Positions 25,158 to 34,315 of a stretch of 64,000 bases of DNA are shown here, piece by piece; within the stretch, counting starts at the first letter, position 1; every line of letters begins with the position of its first letter. The stretch is taken from positions 42,098-106,097 of the forward strand of contig JAAEZA010000007.1 of assembly GCA_018223125.1 (NCBI GenBank), in the 5' to 3' direction. The stretch comes from Paracoccaceae bacterium. Its GTDB lineage: Bacteria > Pseudomonadota > Alphaproteobacteria > Rhodobacterales > Rhodobacteraceae. A program made the translations under genes and the position numbers. The notes under the pieces are model-generated. The model had not been told where the DNA came from and did not search any database. It was given only the letters and a program-made list of their open reading frames with translations.

Positions 25158-25580
25158 TCAGCGCCCGACCGTCATCAGACGAATATGGCTTTGGGTTTGG
25201 GCAACATCCTTGATCGCGCGAATCCTGTCGAGCAAACTGTCCAGTTCCCGCAAGGAGCCGGTCCGCAGTTCCACCACCAGATCGAACGCACCGCTTAGGG
25301 TGGAAATATCCATCACACCTTCGATCCGCTTCAACGCCGCGATTGCCACTTTGCCATCATCTGCGGCCACGCGGATCAAGGTAAAGGCGCTGATCTGTTG
25401 GTCCTGCTGCCCGTCGCCAAGCTCTACCGTGAAGCGTTTGATGATCCCCTGATCCTGCATCCGCCCGATCCGGTTCTGCACCGTGCCCCGAGACACCTTA
25501 AGTTTTGCAGCAAGCTCGCTTGCGCTTGTGCGGGCATCTTTGCCCAGAAGGGTCAATAGCCTTTGATCTATGTCATCCAC
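25158..25580 (-). CDS. Lrp/AsnC family regulator
   Basis: 140 residues: N-terminal AsnC helix-turn-helix (LLTLLGKDARTSASELAAKL, then VSRGTVQNRI) and C-terminal RAM ligand domain (~65-135). Divergent from a saccharopine-dehydrogenase-family gene 154 bases away; such regulators usually sense the amino acid degraded by the neighbour, so lysine or a related amino acid is a reasonable guess. A GTTAGA/TCTAAC inverted repeat lies between the two. Confidence 0.9.
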   Translation of the reverse strand: MDDIDQRLLTLLGKDARTSASELAAKLKVSRGTVQNRIGRMQDQGIIKRFTVELGDGQQDQQISAFTLIRVAADDGKVAIAALKRIEGVMDISTLSGAFDLVVELRTGSLRELDSLLDRIRAIKDVAQTQSHIRLMTVGR

Positions 25581-25631
25581 GCCGCGCCCTTTCAGTATAA
25601 CTCTGACATTATGCCACTATTTTAGCGATTT

Positions 25632-25658
25632 GTTAGAATTTCGCATCTTTTGTCTAAC
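25632..25658. promoter_or_regulatory. Inverted repeat in the lrp / dehydrogenase intergenic region
   Basis: GTTAGA (25632-25637) and TCTAAC (25653-25658) with 15 bases between. Candidate Lrp-type site, centred 90 bases before the dehydrogenase ATG. Confidence 0.5.
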
Positions 25659-25734
25659 ACCGCAATCTTTGACGCTGGGACCGGAAAACAGGCAGGCGGG
25701 ATACCCCCGCTTTTCGTTCAAAGGACAGAATATC

Positions 25735-26799
25735 ATGAAGAAAATTGCGGTTTTAGGATTGGGTAAAATCGGGACTCTCGCGGCGGAATTGCTCCACGAT
25801 GCGGGGTTCACTGTCATTGCCCACGATCTGCGCACCGAAAAACAAACCCTGCCGTTTGAAGTGCGTACAACAGATGTGCAGGACGATGCCGCGATCAAAA
25901 CGGCATTTAGCGAAGTGGACGCGGTCCTGTCCTGCCTGCCCTACAATCTGAATGCCAAACTGGCCCGCGCCGCGCTGGCAGCGAATATCCATTACTTTGA
26001 TCTGACGGAAGACGTGCCGACCACCAAGGCTATTCTGGAGATGTCAAAATCCTCAGACCGTTTGATGGCGCCCCAGTGCGGTTTGGCGCCGGGGTTTATC
26101 GGGATTGTCGGGGCCGATCTGATCGCGCGACTGGACGAATGCCGGTCCTGCAAGATGCGGGTCGGGGCGCTGCCGCAAAATCCCACGGGGCTGATGGGGT
26201 ATTCCTTTAACTGGTCGCCCGAAGGGGTGGTCAACGAATACCTGAACGACTGCGAAGTTCTGGAAAACGGTGAAATCAAATCCGTTTCCGCAATGGAATG
26301 GATGGAAAAACATTATATCAACGGGGTCGAACTGGAAGCCTTCACCACATCCGGCGGGCTTGGAACCATGTGCGAAACCTATTTCGGGCGGGTTCCGAAT
26401 ATAGATTACAAAACCATGCGCTATCCGGGGCACGCGGCGCAGATGAATTTTTTCTTCCACGAACTGCTGATGCGGGAGCGGCGCAAGGAAGCGGGGGAAA
26501 TTCTTGTGAATGCAAAACCGCCGGTCAGCGATGATGTGGTCTATATCCATGCCGCTGCAGAAGGATGGCGCGACGGAGTTCTGGCCCGCGAGGAGTTCGT
26601 GCGCGCTTACAAGCCCCGCAAACTGGCCGGATCAACCCGCACGGCCATTGCCTGGACCACAACCTGTTCGGTTGTGGCGGTAATTGAAATGGTGCGGGAC
26701 GGCACCTTGCCCCAAAGCGGTTTTTTGAAACAGGAAGACATTCCCCTGGAAGCGTTTCTTGCCACCGGAACAGGCGCGATTTTCCGTCAGGACGGATAA
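25735..26799 (+). CDS. Saccharopine dehydrogenase family protein (possible L-lysine 6-dehydrogenase)
   Basis: 354 residues from ATG 25735 (MKKIAVLGLGKIGTLAAELL), preceded by AAAGGAC. Rossmann fold with GLGKIG, then the family segment AVLSCLPYNLNAKLARAALA, YFDLTEDV and APQCGLAPGF. This is the short saccharopine-dehydrogenase/lysine-6-dehydrogenase type, which oxidises lysine or a saccharopine-like substrate to aminoadipate semialdehyde. The Lrp regulator divergent to it supports amino-acid catabolism. Substrate not proven. Confidence 0.82.
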   Translation: MKKIAVLGLGKIGTLAAELLHDAGFTVIAHDLRTEKQTLPFEVRTTDVQDDAAIKTAFSEVDAVLSCLPYNLNAKLARAALAANIHYFDLTEDVPTTKAILEMSKSSDRLMAPQCGLAPGFIGIVGADLIARLDECRSCKMRVGALPQNPTGLMGYSFNWSPEGVVNEYLNDCEVLENGEIKSVSAMEWMEKHYINGVELEAFTTSGGLGTMCETYFGRVPNIDYKTMRYPGHAAQMNFFFHELLMRERRKEAGEILVNAKPPVSDDVVYIHAAAEGWRDGVLAREEFVRAYKPRKLAGSTRTAIAWTTTCSVVAVIEMVRDGTLPQSGFLKQEDIPLEAFLATGTGAIFRQDG

Positions 26800-26857
26800 C
26801 GGCCCCGTCTTTCGGAAAAACCTGAAACCTGTCCCTTGGAATCCGGTTGACTCCCCT

Positions 26858-26886
26858 CTGGTCTAGTGGTCTAGTAACCGGACCAG
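26858..26886. promoter_or_regulatory. Probable GntR operator before the erythronate/threonate operon
   Basis: CTGGTC (26858-26863) and GACCAG (26881-26886) form an inverted repeat; within it TGGTCTAG occurs twice in tandem (26859-26874). GntR/FadR-type regulators bind TGGT...ACCA elements. It lies 34 bases before the GntR start, so autoregulation is likely. Confidence 0.65.
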
Positions 26887-26919
26887 TTGGGAGGCGACTG
26901 GTTTTTAGGGAGGACTCAA

Positions 26920-27672
26920 ATGGGCGAGAACGCTTTACTGGCCGGTCAGGGCGCCCCTTTGGAAAAGGTGACGCACCGGTCTGTCAAAGATGAAGTGGCA
27001 GAGCGTTTTGCAACGTTGATTGCCTCTGGCGTTCTCAATGTCGGTGACGCCCTGCCAAGCGAACGGGAGCTGGCTGCCACGATGGGTGTCAGCCGCGAAA
27101 CCATCCGCGGCGCCTTGCTCATCCTCTCAACCAAGGGAATTGTTTCGGTTGTGCAGGGGGCGCGCACCAAAGTCGTGTCAGACGATGTGGGCGGTCTCGG
27201 TCTGTCCGCGTTCTTTAGTGGCCGTGTCACGGATTACGCTCTGGAAGATGTGCACGAAGGCCGCCTGATGGTGGAAGAGCGTGTGGCCAGGCTGGCAGCA
27301 CAACGTGTGGATGCGGCAACTATAGCGGAACTTGAAAAGCTGATTGATAAACAGGCCGCCGCCATGGGCGATCCGGTCCGCTTTCTGATTGCCGACCGCG
27401 CATTTCATACAACGATCTATCAGTCCTGTGGCAATGCGGTTCTCTCCGATCTCGCTACCACGCTTTATTCCTATCAACTGGATCACCGCCGCCGCGCCAT
27501 CGGCGCAGACGGGGCAATCGCCCAAAGCATCGAGGACCACCGCGTTATTCTTGCAGCCCTCAAGGCGGGGGATGCAAAGGCGCTGGCAGAAGGCTTGGGT
27601 GTTCACGAAAGACGCATTTACGACAGCACGCGGGCCGTGCTTTCGACATCAGAACAGAAGGCATCAGAATGA
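26920..27672 (+). CDS. GntR family (FCD domain) regulator of tetronate catabolism
   Basis: 250 residues. The ATG at 26920 has a strong AGGGAGGA ribosome site. N-terminal GntR winged helix (DEVAERFATLIASGVLNVGD, LPSERELAATMGVSRETIRG) and C-terminal FCD effector domain (~95-230, with the metal-ligand pattern around DRAFHTTIYQSCGN and EDHRVILAALKAGD). First gene of the operon, overlapping denD by 4 bases. It probably represses the operon and responds to a tetronate or its keto form. Confidence 0.9.
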   Translation: MGENALLAGQGAPLEKVTHRSVKDEVAERFATLIASGVLNVGDALPSERELAATMGVSRETIRGALLILSTKGIVSVVQGARTKVVSDDVGGLGLSAFFSGRVTDYALEDVHEGRLMVEERVARLAAQRVDAATIAELEKLIDKQAAAMGDPVRFLIADRAFHTTIYQSCGNAVLSDLATTLYSYQLDHRRRAIGADGAIAQSIEDHRVILAALKAGDAKALAEGLGVHERRIYDSTRAVLSTSEQKASE

Positions 27673-28643
27673 AAGTTACCATCATTGGCGCAGCCGGCAT
27701 GATTGGCCGCAAGCTGGCGGAACAAATCGCACAAACAGGTGCGCTTGGCGGGCAGGGTGTAGGCGCCCTGACGCTAGTGGACGTGGTTGCGCCCGACGTG
27801 GCAGGCGATTTTCAAGGGCCGCGTGTGTCCTATGCTGCGGACCTGAAAGAAGCGGGCGTTGCCGGCAAGCTGGTCGCTGACAGGCCGGATGTGATCGTAC
27901 ATCTTGCCGCCATTGTTTCGGGTGAGGCCGAGGCGGATATGGACAAAGGCTACCGCGTCAATCTGGACGGTACGCGGGCCCTGCTGGAGGCGATTGCCGC
28001 GCTGCCCGATTACTGCCCGCGCGTGATCTATGCGTCCTCTCTGGCGGTGTTCGGCGCACCTTTCCCGACCAGGATCCCCGACGATTTCAATCTTACGCCG
28101 CTGACCAGCTATGGCACGCAAAAAGCAATGGGAGAATTGCTGCTGAACGATTATTCCCGCCGTGGCATTTTGGACGGTGTCGGTATCCGGTTCCCGACGA
28201 TCTGCATCCGTCCGGGCAAGCCGAACAAGGCCGCTTCCGGCTTCTTTTCGGGCATCCTGCGCGAACCGCTGAACGGTCAGGAGGCGGTATTGCCGGTAGA
28301 TGACGACGTGCGCCACTGGTTCGCCAGCCCCCGCGCGGCCGTCGGCTATATCGAACACGCCGCAACCATGGATACGGCCCCGCTCGGGGCGCAGCGTTGC
28401 ATGACCATGCCCGGCGTATCCGCCACCGTGGCCGAACAGATCGAGGCCCTGCGCGCCGTCGCCGGAGACGAGGCCGTCGCCCTGATCCGTCGTGAACCGG
28501 ATGCGACTATTGCCGGCATCGTTGCGGGATGGCCCCGTGATTTTGACACCGCACGCGCCCTTGAAGCGGGCTTTCGTGCCGAGAATTCTTTCGAGGAAAT
28601 CATCAGGATTTATCTCGAGGATGAGATGGGCCAAACGGCCTGA
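27669..28643 (+). CDS. denD: DenD, D-erythronate dehydrogenase
   Basis: 324-residue NAD-dependent SDR/epimerase-fold enzyme oxidising D-erythronate to 2-keto-erythronate. NAD loop TIIGAAGMIGRKLAE; catalytic Ser in YASSLAVFG and Tyr-x3-Lys in YGTQKAMGELLL; the DenD-specific IRFPTICIRPGKPNKAASGF segment and REPLNGQEAVLPV are clear. Next to otnK/otnC/otnI this gives entry of D-erythronate, while ltnD serves L-threonate. Confidence 0.92.
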   Translation: MKVTIIGAAGMIGRKLAEQIAQTGALGGQGVGALTLVDVVAPDVAGDFQGPRVSYAADLKEAGVAGKLVADRPDVIVHLAAIVSGEAEADMDKGYRVNLDGTRALLEAIAALPDYCPRVIYASSLAVFGAPFPTRIPDDFNLTPLTSYGTQKAMGELLLNDYSRRGILDGVGIRFPTICIRPGKPNKAASGFFSGILREPLNGQEAVLPVDDDVRHWFASPRAAVGYIEHAATMDTAPLGAQRCMTMPGVSATVAEQIEALRAVAGDEAVALIRREPDATIAGIVAGWPRDFDTARALEAGFRAENSFEEIIRIYLEDEMGQTA

Positions 28644-28716
28644 CTGGGAGGGCGCGTTTGCATTGAACGGCGCGTCACAAAGACCCTAAGACTTTAATAC
28701 CATTGGAGGAACCAAC

Positions 28717-29688
28717 ATGAAACACACAGTATTCGCCGTGGCGAGCGCGATCGCCGCGTTCGGCTTCACGCCAGTACAGGCCGAGCAGTCCATCGTGATC
28801 GGCCACGCCCTGTCGCCCACATCCCATTACGGTGTTGGCGCAGATGCCTTCATCGCAAAACTCGAAGAACTTTCGGGTGGCGAGTTCACAGGCTCCCAAG
28901 CGCCTGCCGGTCAGCTCGGCGGTGAGCGGGACATGATCGAGGGTCTGCAAATCGGCTCTATGGATGTGGTGATCACGTCTACCGGCCCGCTCGGCAACTT
29001 TGTACCGGAAGTTTTCGCGCTCGACCTGCCGTTCCTGTTCCGCGGCTATGACCACGCCCGCAAGGTACTGGACGGGGACATCGGGCAGGAACTGCTTGGC
29101 AAGATCGGTGAAAACCAGCTGGTGGGTCTGGCATGGTCCGAAAACGGTTTCCGCCATGTGACCAACTCCAAACGCGCCGTAAAAACGCCTGCCGATCTGG
29201 ACGGTCTGAAACTGCGTACCATGGAAAACAAGGTCCACATGGAAGCCTTCTCCGGCATGGGTGCATCGCCAACCCCGATGGCTTTCCCCGAACTGTTCAC
29301 AGCCCTTCAGCAAGGTGTTGTCGATGGTCAGGAAAACCCCGTCACCGTGATCACATCTTCCAAATTCTGGGAAGTGCAGAACCATGTTTCCCTGACCGGA
29401 CATGTCTATTCCCCTGCAGTTGTTCTGGCCTCCCCGATCCTGATGGACGGTCTGAGCGACGAACAAAAAGGCTGGTTTGACGAAGCCGCCAAAGCATCCG
29501 CTGCGGCAACACGGGCCGAAGTAAACCGTCTGGAAGAAGCGGGCGTTGCGCTGCTGCGTGAAAACGGCATGGAAGTGATCACAGAGGTGGACAAAGCCCC
29601 CTTCGCCAAACTGGCAGAGCCTGCTTATGCGGTTTACACCGACAAATACGGCACCGAACTGGTGACACGTATCCAGAACGTCGAGTAA
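28717..29688 (+). CDS. TRAP transporter substrate-binding protein (DctP family)
   Basis: 323 residues with a Sec signal peptide (MKHTVFAVASAIAAFGFTPV, cleavage near QAE). Family features: IVIGHALSPTSHYGVGA, DVVITSTGPLGNF, the ligand Arg region KLRTMENKVHMEAF and GVVDGQENPV. It should bind the four-carbon sugar acid in the periplasm. A hairpin terminator follows, allowing the binding protein to be made in excess of the membrane subunits. Confidence 0.9.
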   Translation: MKHTVFAVASAIAAFGFTPVQAEQSIVIGHALSPTSHYGVGADAFIAKLEELSGGEFTGSQAPAGQLGGERDMIEGLQIGSMDVVITSTGPLGNFVPEVFALDLPFLFRGYDHARKVLDGDIGQELLGKIGENQLVGLAWSENGFRHVTNSKRAVKTPADLDGLKLRTMENKVHMEAFSGMGASPTPMAFPELFTALQQGVVDGQENPVTVITSSKFWEVQNHVSLTGHVYSPAVVLASPILMDGLSDEQKGWFDEAAKASAAATRAEVNRLEEAGVALLRENGMEVITEVDKAPFAKLAEPAYAVYTDKYGTELVTRIQNVE

Positions 29689-29698
29689 CACGATATCC

Positions 29699-29735
29699 GG
29701 CAGGCGCGGGTCAGAAAAGCCGCGCCTGCCTGTTT
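29699..29735 (+). terminator. Intra-operon terminator/attenuator after the TRAP binding protein
   Basis: 11-bp perfect stem GGCAGGCGCGG / CCGCGCCTGCC with a 10-base loop, followed by TGTTTT. It lies 10 bases after the stop and 28 bases before the next gene. Confidence 0.75.
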
Positions 29736-29762
29736 TCCCCTACCTATCCATGAGGCCCCGAC

Positions 29763-30269
29763 ATGCGCTATTTCCTGCGCCTCGAAAATTTCACGACAGG
29801 AGTCGCGCTGAGGCTCTCTATTGCCTTTCTGGTGATCGCTGCCAGTCTGGCACTTTATCAGGTCGTCACCCGCTTTGTCTTTGGCGCTCCGTCCACCTGG
29901 TCCGAGGTAATTACCCGTTCAGCGATGATCTGGTCGGTGTTTCTCGGGGTGGCTGTCGCCTTCAAACACGGCGCAATGATTTCTGTTGATATGATCCAGA
30001 ATGCCCTGCCGCCGCGCCTTGGGCTTGCGCTCTACGTGCTGGCAAGCATCGGTTCCCTGATCTTCTTCTCCTTCCTGTTCTGGCAGGGCTACCTGATGAC
30101 CCTGCGGGTCATCCCGCAAAGCCTGTCGGCGCTGGAGATTTCCATCGCATGGGTCTATGCGGCACTGCCCGCCGGATCTGTTTTCATTCTTTTGGCCATT
30201 GTGGCCTCTGTTATTCGTGCGGTCCAGGGGGACTGGCTGATCGCCCGTAAAGAGGAGGACGCCCTGTGA
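29763..30269 (+). CDS. TRAP transporter small permease (DctQ family)
   Basis: 168-residue four-helix membrane protein: helices at ~20-40, ~50-70, ~88-110 and ~128-150. The DctQ segments FVFGAPSTWSEVITRSAMIW and ISIAWVYAALPAGSV are present. The start codon ATG follows GAGGCCCC; the end overlaps dctM by 4 bases (GTGA). Confidence 0.9.
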   Translation: MRYFLRLENFTTGVALRLSIAFLVIAASLALYQVVTRFVFGAPSTWSEVITRSAMIWSVFLGVAVAFKHGAMISVDMIQNALPPRLGLALYVLASIGSLIFFSFLFWQGYLMTLRVIPQSLSALEISIAWVYAALPAGSVFILLAIVASVIRAVQGDWLIARKEEDAL

Positions 30270-31549
30270 ACAGCGCACTCGGTTTTTCGCTCGCCATCCT
30301 TTTTGTTCTCGGGGTTCCGATTGCGGTTTCGATCGGTCTGGCATCCATCATCGGCATTCAGGCAGAGGGCCGCTTGCCCCTGCTCCTGATTGCGCAACGC
30401 ATGTTTACCGGCATCGACAGCTTCCCGCTGATGGCGATCCCGCTGTTTATTCTGGCAGGAAACCTGATGTCTGCGGGGGGGATTTCCCACCGGCTGGTGG
30501 AACTGGCCAAATCACTGGTCGGGGGTATTCAGGGCGGGTTGGCCTGTACCTGTGTTCTGACTTGTATGCTGTTTGCTTCCGTGTCCGGTTCCTCTGTGGC
30601 AACGACCTTTGCCATCGGTGCAATCCTTATTCCGGCGATGGTAAAGCATAATTACCCGAAACCGCTGGCGGCCTCCATTCAGGCGTCTTCTGCCGAACTG
30701 GGCGTGCTTATTCCGCCTTCGATCCCGCTGATCCTTTACGGGGTTTCCACAGATACCTCCATCGGCAAGCTGTTCGTCGCAGGCCTTGGGCCGGGTGTTG
30801 TGGTGGCGGGTTCGCTGATGGCGCTGGTGCTGGTGATCTGCCGGATCCGCGGCATCGGCAAGGACGACGGCATGGGCCGCGCCAGTCCCGCAGCTGCGCT
30901 GAAAGCGGCGCTGCCTGCGCTGCTGGTACCGGTGGTGATCCTTGGCGGGATTTATTCCGGTATCTTCACCCCGACCGAGGCCAGTGCAGCGGCAGTGGCT
31001 GCCGCGCTGATCGTTGGCATGGGGCTGTATAAGGAACTGAAACCATCCCATCTGCCCGAAATCCTGAAAAAGACCGTGATTTCCACTTCGGCAATCATGA
31101 TCATCATCTCGGCTGCATCGCTGTTTTCCTTCCTGATCACACGCTCCGGCCTGCCAAATGAAATCGCCCAGTGGTTCAAGGAAATTTTTGAAAGCCGCGT
31201 CGCCTTTCTTCTGGCTGTAAATATCCTTCTTCTGATCGTTGGCATGTTTATCGAAACATCGGCAGCGATCCTTGTGCTGGCACCGATCCTGACGCCTATC
31301 GCGCTCAGCTACGGGGTCGATCCGGTGCATTTCGGTCTGATCATCGTGGTGAACCTTGCCCTTGGCATGATCACACCGCCCCTTGGGGTGAACCTGTTCG
31401 CGGCCTGCTCGGTTGCGCAGTTGAAGGTGGAAAAAATCATCCCGCAACTGATCTGGTTCGTGCTGACCGTTTTCGCAGCCCTGATGGTGATCACCTATGT
31501 CCCGGCAATCACGCTGTGGCCGGTTGAATGGATATTCGGAGGACAATGA
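30266..31549 (+). CDS. TRAP transporter large permease (DctM family)
   Basis: 427-residue multi-pass membrane protein that carries out Na+-coupled transport with DctQ and the binding protein. Start is GTG at 30266. Family segments include FPLMAIPLFILAGNLMSAGG, CMLFASVSGSSVATTFAIG, IPPSIPLILYG and NLALGMITPPLGVNLFAAC. The stop overlaps the start of ltnD. Confidence 0.92.
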   Translation: MNSALGFSLAILFVLGVPIAVSIGLASIIGIQAEGRLPLLLIAQRMFTGIDSFPLMAIPLFILAGNLMSAGGISHRLVELAKSLVGGIQGGLACTCVLTCMLFASVSGSSVATTFAIGAILIPAMVKHNYPKPLAASIQASSAELGVLIPPSIPLILYGVSTDTSIGKLFVAGLGPGVVVAGSLMALVLVICRIRGIGKDDGMGRASPAAALKAALPALLVPVVILGGIYSGIFTPTEASAAAVAAALIVGMGLYKELKPSHLPEILKKTVISTSAIMIIISAASLFSFLITRSGLPNEIAQWFKEIFESRVAFLLAVNILLLIVGMFIETSAAILVLAPILTPIALSYGVDPVHFGLIIVVNLALGMITPPLGVNLFAACSVAQLKVEKIIPQLIWFVLTVFAALMVITYVPAITLWPVEWIFGGQ

Positions 31550-32433
31550 TGTCTGTATATTGTGTTGGTCTCGGTTCTATGGGGCTGGGCATGGCGAAAA
31601 GCCTTGTGCGCGCCGGTTTTGAAGTGCGCGGATTTGATCCGGCAGCAAGTCAGGTCGATCTGTTGTGTGAAGCAGGCGGCAAACGCTTGGCTGATGAGGA
31701 TGGTCCGGTAGAGGTGGTGGTTTGCACAGTGCTGAATGCGCAGCAGACCCGCACGGCACTGTTCGGGGAAAACGGCGCTGCGGCGCAGTTGCGCAAGGGC
31801 GGGGTGATCATCTCTTGTGCGACTGTAGCCCCTGCGTTTGCGAGCGAGATGGAAGCGGAAGCAGAAGCGCTCGGGTTGCTTTATCTTGACGCCCCGATTT
31901 CGGGCGGTGCTGTCAAAGCTGCAGAAGGACGGCTGTCCATTATGGCCTCGGGAACGGAAGCGGCCTTCGCGGCTGCTGGACCTGCGTTGGAGGCAATGGC
32001 TGAAACCGTGCACCGTCTGGGGGATCGCGCGGGTCCTGGGTCTGCGATGAAGGCCGTGAACCAGCTTCTAGCAGGGGTACATATCGCCGCCATGGGCGAG
32101 GCGCTGGCCTTTGGCGCGTCCCAGGGGCTTGACCCTGCGCAGGTGGTGGATGTGGTTTCGGTTTCTGCGGGCACATCATGGATGTTTGAAAACCGTGGCC
32201 CCCATGTGGTGCAGGGCGATTATACACCGCATTCCAAAGTGGACATCTGGCTGAAGGATCTGGGGATTGTCGGCGAGATTGCGGCTGCGTCCGATCTGCC
32301 GGTGCCGGTATCGGCCAATGCGCTGGAACAGTTCAGGGCCGCCTCTGCGGCGGGGTTTGGCGATGAAGACGACGCGGCCATTGCGAAATTTTTTGCCCGT
32401 CAGGGCGGCGTGAAACTTCCGGGGGATGAATAA
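31549..32433 (+). CDS. ltnD: LtnD, L-threonate dehydrogenase
   Basis: About 294 residues of the beta-hydroxyacid dehydrogenase family, oxidising L-threonate to 2-keto-tetronate. NAD motif VGLGSMGLGMAKSL, substrate segment DAPISGGAVKAAEG and catalytic Lys in AMKAVNQLLAGVH. Two adjacent ATGs exist (31546 and 31549); I prefer 31549, six bases after GGAGG. Both overlap the dctM stop. Pathway neighbours make LtnD more likely than generic 3-hydroxyisobutyrate dehydrogenase. Confidence 0.9.
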   Translation: MSVYCVGLGSMGLGMAKSLVRAGFEVRGFDPAASQVDLLCEAGGKRLADEDGPVEVVVCTVLNAQQTRTALFGENGAAAQLRKGGVIISCATVAPAFASEMEAEAEALGLLYLDAPISGGAVKAAEGRLSIMASGTEAAFAAAGPALEAMAETVHRLGDRAGPGSAMKAVNQLLAGVHIAAMGEALAFGASQGLDPAQVVDVVSVSAGTSWMFENRGPHVVQGDYTPHSKVDIWLKDLGIVGEIAAASDLPVPVSANALEQFRAASAAGFGDEDDAAIAKFFARQGGVKLPGDE

Positions 32434-33668
32434 TGTTACTGGGATGTATCGGAGACGATTTCACCGGATCAAGTGATCTGGCAAATACTCTGGCCAAGGC
32501 AGGGATGCGCACGGTTCAGTACAGCGGCGTACCGACAGCCCCTGCTGGGGCGGAGGTTCAGGCCGGTGTGGTTGCACTGAAATCCCGCTCCATTGACCCG
32601 CAAGACGCAATCCGCCAGTCGCTTGATGCGTTGGCGTGGTTGCAAGCACAGGGGTGCGAGCAGATTTTCTTCAAATACTGCTCTACTTTTGACAGCACGG
32701 AAAAGGGAAATATCGGCCCCGTCGCCGATGCGCTGGCGGATGCGCTGAATGCAGATAACGTGATCGTCTGTCCCGCCTTTCCCGGCGCAGGGCGGTCGGT
32801 CTATCAGGGGTATCTGTTCGTGAAAGACGTGCTGCTGAATGAAAGCGGCATGGAAAACCATCCCCTGACGCCGATGAAGGATGCAAACCTGCGCCGGCTG
32901 ATGGCGGCGCAAAGTAAAAACAGCGTCGGGCATGTTCCGGCCAGTGCGGTTTTTGAAGGGGCGGAAGCGATCCGCGCCAGCATGGCTGCAGAAAAATCGG
33001 CGGGCCACCGGATGCTGGTTGTGGATGCCCTGCGCGACAGTGACCTTATGGAAATCGGTGCTGCGGCCAAAGGCTTACCTCTGATAACCGGTGGGTCCGG
33101 CGTGGCGCTGGGACTGCCTGCCAATTTCGGCATCTCCCCGGCAGAGGTTCCATGGACGCCAGAATCGGGTAAGGCAGCGGTGCTGTCCGGTTCCTGTTCT
33201 GTGGCAACGCGGGGGCAGATTGCCTATCACGTCGCCCGCCATCCCAGCCTGAAGATTGATCCCGCCGATGTGATCAGCGGCGCGCAAACGCCACGGGCAA
33301 CCGCGCAGTGGCTGTATGAGACAGAGGGCCTGCCGCTGGCTTACAGTTCTGCCGATCCGGCAGATGTGGCTGCGGTGCAGGAAAAATTCGGCAGTGAAGC
33401 CGCCGCCCATGCGCTGGAAACCTTCTTCGGGCAGACCGCAGTTTGTCTGGCAGAGATGGGCGTGACCCGTATCCTGACAGCCGGTGGGGAAACATCCGGC
33501 GCCGTTGTTGAGGCGCTTGATTTCAGCACCTTGGAAATCGGACCGGAGATTGATCCCGGGGTTCCGGCCCTGCGGGCCAGCGAAAATCTGGTAATCGCGC
33601 TGAAATCCGGTAACTTCGGCACCGAAGACTATTTCGAAAAAGCGGCCAGAATACTGGGGCAGGACTGA
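32433..33668 (+). CDS. otnK: OtnK, 3-oxo-tetronate kinase (DUF1537)
   Basis: 411-residue four-carbon acid sugar kinase that phosphorylates 3-keto-tetronate at O4. The DUF1537 N-terminal signature GCIGDDFTGSSDLANTLAK, KYCSTFDSTEKGNIGP and the C-terminal nucleotide-binding segments LSGSCSVATRGQ and ILTAGGETSGAVVEAL are all there. Shares one base with ltnD (TAATG) and one with otnC. Confidence 0.95.
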   Translation: MLLGCIGDDFTGSSDLANTLAKAGMRTVQYSGVPTAPAGAEVQAGVVALKSRSIDPQDAIRQSLDALAWLQAQGCEQIFFKYCSTFDSTEKGNIGPVADALADALNADNVIVCPAFPGAGRSVYQGYLFVKDVLLNESGMENHPLTPMKDANLRRLMAAQSKNSVGHVPASAVFEGAEAIRASMAAEKSAGHRMLVVDALRDSDLMEIGAAAKGLPLITGGSGVALGLPANFGISPAEVPWTPESGKAAVLSGSCSVATRGQIAYHVARHPSLKIDPADVISGAQTPRATAQWLYETEGLPLAYSSADPADVAAVQEKFGSEAAAHALETFFGQTAVCLAEMGVTRILTAGGETSGAVVEALDFSTLEIGPEIDPGVPALRASENLVIALKSGNFGTEDYFEKAARILGQD

Positions 33669-34315
33669 TGCAGGAAAATGCGCTGCGCGAGCAGATCTGC
33701 CTGCTGGCAAAATCATTATTCGATCGTGGCCTTACGGGCGGCAGCACCGGCAATATTTCGGCACGGACGCAAGACGGCGGTTTGCTGGTTTCCCCTACAG
33801 GAACCAGTTTCGGACGGCTTGATCCGGCGCGCCTGTCCCGATTTGATGCCAGCGGCACCCTGATCGGAGGAGACAAGCCCACCAAGGAAATGCCCTTGCA
33901 CAAGGCGTTTTACGACACCCGCAGTCAGGCCGGTGCCGTAGTGCATTTGCACAGCTGCCATTCCGTGGCCCTGTCGATGTTGCCCGATACCGATCCCGAA
34001 AACTTCCTGCCGCCGCTGACGCCTTATGGCATTATGAAGCTCGGCAAGGTGCGGTTGCTGCCCTATTTCATGCCCGGCGATCCCGCAATGGGCGAGGCCG
34101 TGCGCGGGCTTGCCGGTAAACGCACCGCCGTGATGCTGGCCAATCACGGTCCGGTTGTGGCTGGCAAGGATGTGGAAGCGGCGTGTAACGCAATCGAAGA
34201 GCTCGAAGATACAGCAAGGCTGGCCCTGATGCTGCGCGGGATGAATGCACGGGCACTCACCGATGCCCATGTGCAGGCGCTCGTGACCAAGTTCGATGTG
34301 GAGTGGGACGATTGA
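33668..34315 (+). CDS. otnC: OtnC, 3-oxo-tetronate 4-phosphate decarboxylase
   Basis: 215-residue class II aldolase/adducin-family enzyme that decarboxylates 3-keto-tetronate 4-phosphate to DHAP. The zinc-binding His pair is in VVHLHSCHSVA, with a further His in ANHGPVVAG; GLTGGSTGNISARTQDGG is the phosphate-binding part. Start overlaps otnK by one base. Confidence 0.93.
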   Translation: MQENALREQICLLAKSLFDRGLTGGSTGNISARTQDGGLLVSPTGTSFGRLDPARLSRFDASGTLIGGDKPTKEMPLHKAFYDTRSQAGAVVHLHSCHSVALSMLPDTDPENFLPPLTPYGIMKLGKVRLLPYFMPGDPAMGEAVRGLAGKRTAVMLANHGPVVAGKDVEAACNAIEELEDTARLALMLRGMNARALTDAHVQALVTKFDVEWDD

